Of a stretch of DNA of 27,593 nt, positions 22,897 through 27,593 are shown in pieces. The stretch's first letter is position 1, and each line of letters starts with the position of its first letter. Position numbers and translations under genes: made by a program. The notes beneath the pieces are model-generated. The model saw only the letters and a program-made list of their open reading frames with translations. It had not been told where the DNA came from and searched no databases. Origin of the DNA: Microcaldota archaeon (GTDB lineage Archaea > Micrarchaeota > Micrarchaeia > Micrarchaeales > CABMGC01); the NCBI GenBank assembly GCA_030040265.1, contig JASHUB010000022.1, positions 1-27,593 on the forward strand, written 5' to 3'.

Positions 22897-23337
22897 ATGC
22901 TTATGGCAAATTCGACAACGTCCAAGGGACTGAGCCGCGAGGAAGTTGCAGCGATGAGGGAGCATCTCAAAGAGTTGAACGACAGCAAAAATCCAGCGGA
23001 CAGGGAAAGAGCGGTGACTGAGAAAATCGAGTCGATGGATGGATCGGACCGTATAATCTGCAAGCGGCTACACGCATTAATCAAGGCCAACGCACCGACG
23101 CTCATGCCAAGGCTCTGGTACGGAATGGCCGCGTATTGTGACAAGGAGGGCAATGTGATCCTGTTCCTTCAGGAGAAGGCAAAGTTCGGCGCCAGGTATG
23201 TCACGCTCGGATTCAACGATGGGGCGAAGCTCGACGAAGGGAACATGTGGCCAGTGTCATATGCTGTTATTAAGTTTACTCCTGCAGAAGAAGCGAAGGT
23301 CGCCACACTGGTGAGGAAAGCGGTGGCCCGGAAGTGA
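22897..23337 (+). CDS. DUF1801 (YdhG-like) family protein
   Basis: Small soluble protein of the DUF1801 group, 146 aa. Family blocks are the N-terminal helical charged region, AVTEKIESMDGSDRIICKRL, HALIKANAPTLMPRLWYGMA, a beta stretch with VILFLQEKAKFGARYVTLGF, and MWPVSYAVIKFTPAEEAKV. The biochemical role is uncertain; some relatives are described as iron chaperone-like (frataxin-related fold). ATG 22897 is supported by its spacing of about 30 bases from the shared TATA box; ATG 22903 is possible. The family is mainly bacterial, so transfer into this archaeon is plausible. Confidence 0.88.
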   Translation: MLMANSTTSKGLSREEVAAMREHLKELNDSKNPADRERAVTEKIESMDGSDRIICKRLHALIKANAPTLMPRLWYGMAAYCDKEGNVILFLQEKAKFGARYVTLGFNDGAKLDEGNMWPVSYAVIKFTPAEEAKVATLVRKAVARK

Positions 23338-23388
23338 AAACGGGTTGATGGAGAGCATCATTATAGGCTTTCCTGCAGTAATGACATC

Positions 23389-23958
23389 ATGTTCGCCGAT
23401 TTATTCGTGATAAGAAAAACAGGCAGATATGGAAACGGGCTGTTTGCAACGCAGTTCGTACCAAAAGGCACTATTGTTTGCTTCTGGTGCAAGAAATGTG
23501 GGACATACTCGAAGGAAGACCTTGCCAAGCTATCCAAGGAGAGACTAGACTTTGTAATAGAACATGAAGAAAAAGCCGGGCCTGGATTACTAAGCAAAGC
23601 CTGTGATAGACGTCAACAATATATAAATCACTCTTGCGACCCAAAGATTCTTGAGACCGGGTGGATCGGCGATATAGTCATAAAAGATATAAAGAAAGGG
23701 GAGGAAGCAACTGAAGATTATAGAATATTTTATGGAAAACAATATTTTAAACGCTATTTTAAGAATGGTTGCAAATGTGGGGCACCAAACTGTATGAAGA
23801 TGAGGATACTTACACAGCCGAAAACAGCGAAACTACGAAGACATTGGAAAAAAGAGATAGATGAGGCGGTGCGATTGATTCCTTACGTAAAGCAGCCATT
23901 AAAGCGTGAACTGCTGAGAGAGCGTCCCAAGCTTAGCAAATATTTTAAGAAGGCTTAA
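23389..23958 (+). CDS. SET-domain protein lysine methyltransferase with post-SET motif
   Basis: Predicted SAM-dependent methyltransferase acting on lysine side chains of proteins, 189 aa. The SET fold is seen as GNGLFATQFVPKGTIV (15-30), QQYINHSCDP (76-85, holding the knot-forming NHSC) and IVIKDIKKGEEATEDYRIFY (97-115, catalytic Tyr 111 in the usual E-x-x-x-D-Y place). A post-SET cysteine cluster C-x-C-x4-C (128, 130, 135) pairs with the NHSC cysteine to bind zinc. The C-terminal 50 residues are basic and helical. Start ATG 23389 lies 27 bases after CATTATAGG, implying a leaderless mRNA. The gene is clearly more AT-rich than its surroundings, suggesting recent acquisition. Targets might be archaeal chromatin or ribosomal proteins; that is inference. 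Confidence 0.88.
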   Translation: MFADLFVIRKTGRYGNGLFATQFVPKGTIVCFWCKKCGTYSKEDLAKLSKERLDFVIEHEEKAGPGLLSKACDRRQQYINHSCDPKILETGWIGDIVIKDIKKGEEATEDYRIFYGKQYFKRYFKNGCKCGAPNCMKMRILTQPKTAKLRRHWKKEIDEAVRLIPYVKQPLKRELLRERPKLSKYFKKA

Positions 23959-23992
23959 GCCTAGCCTCTCGTGTGGCATGGAGGCATAAGAC

Positions 23993-24493
23993 ATGAAACA
24001 AGGCATCGTGGTACGGAAACTAAAGCCAAATGACGCAGTCACAGCGTACGCCCTGATGAGATCTGTACTGCCGGAGCTTATGCACCGCGGACTCTACTCG
24101 AGAGAGTCCATCGGGTACGATCTAGGAGACTACAGGCCTAGAAACTTTGTTAGATACATAAAGAAGAAGGGGGGTGTGCTCCTTGGTGCGTTCGAGGGTA
24201 AGACAGCGGTGGGACTTCTGTTGGCTTTCTCAGAGTACGGCGGTCTGATCAATATAGATTGGTTGATGGTTGATAGCAATTACAGACGGATGGGAATAGG
24301 CGAGAGGCTGCTTAAACGGTTTGAGATGAATTCGCGAAAAAGGAAGGCGCTGCACCGAATATACACGGATTCGGAGATGTCGAACAAGACCGCATTCTCC
24401 TTCTACAGGAAGATGGGCTATGAGAACGTGGCGACGCTCAAGGACTGGTGCTTTCATGAGAACCGTTACGTGTGGGTCAAGAAACTAAGATGA
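23993..24493 (+). CDS. GNAT family N-acetyltransferase
   Basis: 166-aa acetyltransferase. The GNAT core is complete: N-terminal IVVRKLKPNDAVTAYALM, the strand VGLLLAFSEYGGLINIDWLMVD, the acetyl-CoA loop RRMGIGERLLKRF (Q/R-x-x-G-x-G) and the final TAFSFYRKMGYENV. The substrate may be a small amine or a protein N-terminus; sequence does not tell. ATG 23993 has GGAGG (23980-23984) eight bases upstream. It follows the SET gene by 34 bases on the same strand, so both protein-modifying enzymes may share a transcript. The stop is two bases before the tRNA-Asn 3' end on the other strand. Confidence 0.88.
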   Translation: MKQGIVVRKLKPNDAVTAYALMRSVLPELMHRGLYSRESIGYDLGDYRPRNFVRYIKKKGGVLLGAFEGKTAVGLLLAFSEYGGLINIDWLMVDSNYRRMGIGERLLKRFEMNSRKRKALHRIYTDSEMSNKTAFSFYRKMGYENVATLKDWCFHENRYVWVKKLR

Positions 24494-24495
24494 GG

Positions 24496-24567
24496 CGCCC
24501 GATGCAGGGATCGAACCTGCGACCTGATGGTTAACAGCCATCCGCTCTACCACTGAGCTAATCGGGC
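24496..24567 (-). tRNA. tRNA-Asn(GTT)
   Basis: A full cloverleaf on the minus strand: acceptor GCCCGAT/ATCGGGC with discriminator G, D stem GCTC/GAGC with loop AGTGGTA, anticodon stem GATGG/CCATC with loop CTGTTAA (anticodon GTT), and T stem GCAGG/CCTGC with loop TTCGATC. 72 bases, no intron, no encoded CCA. Its first ten bases are also the last codons and stop of the protein gene 24558-25253 on the same strand. Confidence 0.96.
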
Positions 24568-25253
24568 ATTGGATTGAAGAAAGGATATGCCTCGTCCAGG
24601 TTTATTATCTTCACGTACATGTACGAGTGCTCGCCTACACTGTCGGTGAAGTCGAGCTCGTTCCGGTTGTAGTTGTACCTTGCATACCTGGCCTGCGTCT
24701 TATTATTGAAAGGGGAGTAATAAAAGAGTTTCCTATCGTTCTCCAGCTCCTTGAACAGGTCGAACGTGCCGAGGTACCTTTTGCCCTTCCTGATGAACGA
24801 GTACAGGTGCGTGAGCGACTCGGTCTCGACGCCTTTCTTTATTACCGCCCTTATCAGGTCGTCTGACGCGTCTATCCTCACGAATGCTATGTCCTTCTGC
24901 GACACCTTAGCATCTCCATCGAATGTCGACAGGTCGGTGCCTATCACGTTGATGTTGAATGCGCCGCTCTGCTGTACGCTGCCCGACGTGAACACCGCTT
25001 TCTCGGTCTCGTCCCCTTTTGCAGGGGTGTAGCTTATGAGCTTGCCCTTCTCCTTCACGGTGACATAGTATGCGATTACAACGTTCCCTACGTGCTCCCC
25101 CAATGCGGCGAGCCTGGACCCTTTCTTCTCGTTTGTCATGAGAAGGTTGTCCGATCCGTAGTCGAACGTGCACGCCAGCCGGCAGATGTCCTCTACCGAT
25201 GACGCCCTGATATAGAGTATGCTGCTGTGCTCTGCACCTTCCTTCTTTGGCAT
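24558..25253 (-). CDS. Unrecognised soluble protein overlapping tRNA-Asn
   Basis: No family is recognised. The 231-aa protein has no signal peptide or membrane helix. It appears to be a mixed alpha/beta protein with an early ILYIRASSVEDICRLACTFDYG, a middle IAFVRIDASDDLIRAVIKKG, and a Tyr/Asn/Arg-rich later part (YSPFNNKTQARYARYNYN). The start is ATG 25253, with GGAAGTGA as a good ribosome-binding site that overlaps the end of the upstream exported-protein gene (stop 25258-25260). Its last codons, MPD and TAG, lie within tRNA-Asn: the stop is made by tRNA positions 8-10. Co-transcription with the tRNA would force a choice between tRNA processing and intact mRNA. Confidence 0.78.
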   Translation of the reverse strand: MPKKEGAEHSSILYIRASSVEDICRLACTFDYGSDNLLMTNEKKGSRLAALGEHVGNVVIAYYVTVKEKGKLISYTPAKGDETEKAVFTSGSVQQSGAFNINVIGTDLSTFDGDAKVSQKDIAFVRIDASDDLIRAVIKKGVETESLTHLYSFIRKGKRYLGTFDLFKELENDRKLFYYSPFNNKTQARYARYNYNRNELDFTDSVGEHSYMYVKIINLDEAYPFFNPMPD

Positions 25254-25257
25254 GGAA

Positions 25258-26106
25258 TCACTTCCCGGTTATGGCCTTGTAAACCTGTCCGAGGAAAAGC
25301 ATGAAAGCGTAAGCCGGCTCGTACATCACAGGCGTTAGCAGGATTCCCTGCCCGACAGCGTCATAGTCGTTGGTGACGCTTGCGTGCGATGTCAGGTGTA
25401 TCTGGTACGACTGCCTTATCAGCTGGCTTGCGCTTGAACTTACCGTGAGGTTGAACGAATACACGCCAGGCTCGCCAACGTATATAGGGTAGACGAACTG
25501 GCTCTGCGTCAGGTGAAGTGCTATGACAGAGTCGGTTACGTTCCAGGCCGGCAGGCCCTGCGCGCTTATTATGAATGGATTGTCAGACACGCCTGTGTTG
25601 TTTATCGTGACGTAGAGGTTTGTCGGCTGCCCGGGACCGACGTCTATCGCTGTCGGTGTGACTGACAGGGAGAACACATTGGGGGTCACGTTTATGTAAG
25701 CGCTGAACGTCACGTTGGCTACCCTCGAGTAGTTCTGGAGGTCTATCGCGGTGATCTGCATCTTGTAGGTGCCGTTCTGTGCATCGGCTGGCACGGTTAT
25801 CTTCATCTTCATGGGGTCCGCATACAGAGGGGACGCCTGCGATGTCCAGCCGGAAGGCAGGGACGTTGCGTTGAGCGTGTCCCAGGCGATCTTCACGTAC
25901 GTGCCGCTGGCGTTGAGCGTGTCGGCAGATGCGGAGATGTAGAAGCTCTGTCCCGGCCCTATCTTGCCCAGGTATATCGTTCCTCCGTTGTTCAGGCTGC
26001 CCGATATCGGCCCCTGTATCTGCAGGGTCGATGCGCTGACGCAGGTCAGCATCAGCGATAGCGTGCATAGGATAATGAAAGACTGTCGCCTGTCCAACCG
26101 AACCAC
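25258..26106 (-). CDS. Exported Ig-like (NEW3/CARDB-like) protein with C-terminal anchor-like segment
   Basis: 282-aa cell-surface protein. A signal peptide is clear (about residues 10-26, SFIILCTLSLMLTCVSAS). Two beta-sandwich repeats follow: one around LGKIGPGQSFYISASADT to NGTYKMQITAID, the other opening NVFSLSVTPTAIDVGPGQPT followed by NLYVTINNTG and ending GVYSFNLTVSSSA. These are like the Ig-type NEW3/CARDB domains of archaeal surface proteins. Many N-x-S/T sequons point to N-glycosylation. The C-terminal stretch YEPAYAFMLFLGQVYKAI is moderately hydrophobic and could touch the membrane. It starts with GTG 26106 about 26 bases after an AAC-TTATTAA-type box, so is probably leaderless. First gene of a unit with 24558-25253. 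Confidence 0.75.
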   Translation of the reverse strand: MVRLDRRQSFIILCTLSLMLTCVSASTLQIQGPISGSLNNGGTIYLGKIGPGQSFYISASADTLNASGTYVKIAWDTLNATSLPSGWTSQASPLYADPMKMKITVPADAQNGTYKMQITAIDLQNYSRVANVTFSAYINVTPNVFSLSVTPTAIDVGPGQPTNLYVTINNTGVSDNPFIISAQGLPAWNVTDSVIALHLTQSQFVYPIYVGEPGVYSFNLTVSSSASQLIRQSYQIHLTSHASVTNDYDAVGQGILLTPVMYEPAYAFMLFLGQVYKAITGK

Positions 26107-26138
26107 TAAGAGCTATTTAATGACAAAAGTTATTAAGA

Positions 26139-26705
26139 TTACTCTCTGCGCTTCTTCCGCTCCCCGTCTTCTATGACCTTGAGCAGCTGGTTGACCTCGT
26201 GGTCTAGGTCCTCTATATTGCTGGTGTTGTTAAGGATCAGGTAATCGGCATCATCTATCGCTGACTCGAGCCCGTACGAGCGCTCCCTCTCGTCGCGCAT
26301 TAGGAAATCATCGTACGCCTGCGCGTCGTCCTTCCTGCCCCTGTTCGAGAGCCTCTTGAACCTGAGTTCTGCCGGGGCGGTGAGGGCTATGGTTATCAGT
26401 CCGGGCAGATTCTTCTTGAAGTAGTCTATCTCAATCTTGCTCCTCGCGCCAGAGATGGCAAGTTTCTTGCCATCGAGCTTCTTGATCAACGGAATCGACT
26501 CCCGCGCGAATATGTCCCTGCCGAGCTCCATCCTGTGTCTGGTCGCGTACGATCCGACGTTCTTCTCGTCTGGAACGAGGCCCGCCTCGGCGGTCTTCTC
26601 ACGGGCAAGGGCACCCATCTCAAAGACCTTGAAGCCCTTGTGGCCAAGCATCCTCGCCAGTTCGGTCTTGCCTGAGCCTGGCATCCCGGTTATGCAGAGC
26701 AACAT
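26139..26705 (-). CDS. UPF0200 family P-loop nucleotide kinase-like protein
   Basis: Archaeal P-loop protein related to adenylate and dephospho-CoA kinases, 188 aa. The Walker A motif is GMPGSGKT (7-14), followed by FKVFEMGALAREK, the RMELGRD helix, a strand KKLAISGARSKIEIDYF, the basic LID-like RLSNRGRKDD, and a C-terminal YLILNNTSNIEDL strand. This order is that of UPF0200. The substrate is unproven; a (deoxy)nucleotide or coenzyme precursor is likely. ATG 26705 lies seven bases after the stop of the tRNA-binding protein gene, with GTGAT between them, so the two are co-transcribed. Confidence 0.85.
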   Translation of the reverse strand: MLLCITGMPGSGKTELARMLGHKGFKVFEMGALAREKTAEAGLVPDEKNVGSYATRHRMELGRDIFARESIPLIKKLDGKKLAISGARSKIEIDYFKKNLPGLITIALTAPAELRFKRLSNRGRKDDAQAYDDFLMRDERERSYGLESAIDDADYLILNNTSNIEDLDHEVNQLLKVIEDGERKKRRE

Positions 26706-26712
26706 AAGATCA

Positions 26713-27042
26713 CTAGTGCACCATCGTCCCTTCTGGGACGTCCTTGTCAGGGCTGAGTATTGCTATGCCATCGCCGAAGTCGGCGACGAGAAGCATGCCC
26801 TGCGACTCTATGCCGGCTATCTTCTTCGGCTCAAGATTGGCCACGACTACTATCTTCCTGCCTAGGAGCTGCTCCTTCGAATAGAACTCCTTAACTCCGG
26901 CCACCAAGGTCCGCTGTCCTACCTCGGGACCTAGATCGACGGTCAGCTTGTACATGGGCTTGCGGGCAAGCTCGTGGTCGTCAACGGCTATTATCTTGCC
27001 TACCCTCAGGTTAAGATCCAAGAACTCTTGAAGAGTCGCCAT
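26713..27042 (-). CDS. tRNA-binding OB-fold domain protein (MetRS beta / CsaA-like)
   Basis: Stand-alone tRNA-binding domain of 109 aa, the type found at the C-terminus of methionyl-tRNA synthetase, in Arc1p/EMAPII and in CsaA. Visible are LDLRVGKIIAVDDHELARKP, MYKLTVDLGPEVG, the strand KIVVVANLEPKKIAGIESQG and MLLVADFG. In archaea such a free domain is often the second chain of MetRS, acting as a tRNA-capture module; CsaA-like use as a chaperone is the alternative. ATG 27042 is clear. It leads a two-gene unit with the UPF0200 kinase and is divergent from the RNA phosphodiesterase. Confidence 0.87.
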   Translation of the reverse strand: MATLQEFLDLNLRVGKIIAVDDHELARKPMYKLTVDLGPEVGQRTLVAGVKEFYSKEQLLGRKIVVVANLEPKKIAGIESQGMLLVADFGDGIAILSPDKDVPEGTMVH

Positions 27043-27053
27043 GCGAACACATG

Positions 27054-27062
27054 TTTAATAAT
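27054..27062 (+). promoter_or_regulatory. TATA-like box of the RNA phosphodiesterase gene
   Basis: TTTAATAAT, centred 27 bases before the ATG at 27085, predicts a leaderless transcript. It also favours ATG 27085 over the ATG at 27081, whose frame closes after eight codons. Confidence 0.5.
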
Positions 27063-27084
27063 CGTTTGACGAGAAGTATAATGG

Positions 27085-27593
27085 ATGCGAGTCTTTATAG
27101 CCATTGATGTTCCGCAGGACATAAAAAAGCGCATAGCAGAGGTCGGCGCCCTCTTCGAGGGCAGGGGCACGACGATGGTGCACAGCGAAGCCATACATGT
27201 GACCATGGAGTTCCTCGGCGAGCTCGATGAACGCGGCGTCGAGGCCGCGAAGAAGGCGCTCTCAGAGGTCGATTTCAGTCGCTTCCCGATCGCGGTCGAC
27301 GGGCTGGGCTGCTTCACGCCGCAGTACATCAAGGTCATCTTCGCCAAGATAGCGCAGGGGGCCGAGGAGTGCGTGTCGCTTCACGGCAAGATCGCAGAGA
27401 AGTTGAAGCAGTACCAGCTTCCAGTGCAGCACGAGGAGTTCGTGCCCCACGTAACGATAGCCAGGGTCAAGAGCGACGTAAACAAGGTCAAGATCCTGGA
27501 GCTCCTCGAGAAGTACTCGAAGCACGACTTCGGAAGATTCGAGGCGTGCTCCGTTGTCCTGAAGAAGAGCGTACTGACCCCGGAAGGCCCTGA
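27085..27593 (+). CDS. thpR: RNA 2',3'-cyclic phosphodiesterase (ThpR/LigT), 3' partial
   Basis: 2H-family RNA phosphodiesterase that opens 2',3'-cyclic phosphate ends or joins tRNA halves in vitro. The reading frame starts MRVFIAIDVPQDIKKRI and holds both catalytic H-x-T motifs: HVTMEFLG (about residues 38-45) and HVTIARVK in the C-terminal half (about 125-132). The spacing between them is that of the family. About 169 residues are present of the usual ~180, and the gene continues past the window end. In archaea this gene often lies near tRNA-processing genes; here a tRNA-binding protein gene is divergent from it. Confidence 0.92.
   Translation, partial: MRVFIAIDVPQDIKKRIAEVGALFEGRGTTMVHSEAIHVTMEFLGELDERGVEAAKKALSEVDFSRFPIAVDGLGCFTPQYIKVIFAKIAQGAEECVSLHGKIAEKLKQYQLPVQHEEFVPHVTIARVKSDVNKVKILELLEKYSKHDFGRFEACSVVLKKSVLTPEGP

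Noticed and set aside
1..27593. CRISPR arrays, insertion sequences, rRNA genes and integrase/attachment sites
   Set aside because: No regularly spaced repeats, transposase or integrase motifs, rRNA-like stretches, or terminal repeats were found on reading both strands.

Overview
The window is archaeal chromosomal DNA. The support is a set of archaeal-type ribosomal proteins in the order uS13-uS4-uS11, a tRNA with an intron in the anticodon loop, TATA-like boxes about 27-30 bases upstream of many start codons (which implies leaderless mRNAs), frequent GTG/TTG starts, and archaeal families such as DUF2070, DUF5679, UPF0200 and a cis-prenyltransferase/polyprenol kinase pair. The lysyl-tRNA synthetase is class II and looks bacterial-type. 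The compact, partly broken-up gene order would fit a small-genome archaeon of the Micrarchaeota/DPANN kind. That placement is inference; no rRNA gene is present to settle it.

Region by region. 1-2495 (+) is a zinc/manganese-type ABC importer: binding protein (its start lies outside the window), ATPase and permease. 2509-3132 (-) is an unrecognised coiled-coil protein. 3326-6805 (+) is a polyprenol cluster: cis-prenyltransferase, a DUF2070 membrane protein and a CTP-type polyprenol (dolichol) kinase, together the likely route to the lipid carrier for N-glycosylation. 6849-8570 (-) is the uS13-uS4-uS11 operon, cut off from the RNA polymerase genes that usually follow. It is preceded by tRNA-Ser(GGA), which carries a 12-base intron. 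8813-12682 (-) holds a dienelactone hydrolase, LysRS, a LysE-type exporter, a methyltransferase with no normal start codon, and tRNA-Lys(TTT). 12724-13930 is an FAD oxidoreductase whose promoter sits on a perfect 20-base palindrome.

13931-19795 is mostly metabolic: an MTA/SAH-type deaminase, an unrecognised 461-residue protein with glyoxalase-fold-like features, a GlcD-type FAD oxidase, a TauE/SafE transporter, a flavin-binding PNPOx-like protein, a tiny DUF5679 zinc-ribbon protein and a small membrane protein. 19802-21050 (-) is a two-gene unit of a DUF4382 exported protein and a membrane protein. 21144-24493 is an accessory-looking run: two GNAT acetyltransferases, a Nudix hydrolase, a VOC protein, a DUF1801 protein and a eukaryote-like SET-domain methyltransferase that is visibly AT-rich compared with its surroundings. 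24496-26106 (-) is an exported Ig-like protein, an unrecognised soluble protein, and tRNA-Asn(GTT), whose first ten bases are also the end of that protein's gene. 26139-27042 (-) is a UPF0200 P-loop kinase and a tRNA-binding OB-fold protein. 27085 to the window end (+) is the start of a 2H RNA phosphodiesterase (ThpR/LigT).

Themes: metal uptake, polyprenyl-phosphate and glycoprotein biogenesis (many exported proteins carry N-x-S/T sequons), translation and tRNA handling, and protein modification. No CRISPR array, insertion sequence or rRNA gene was seen, and no gene-free stretch exceeds 300 bases.
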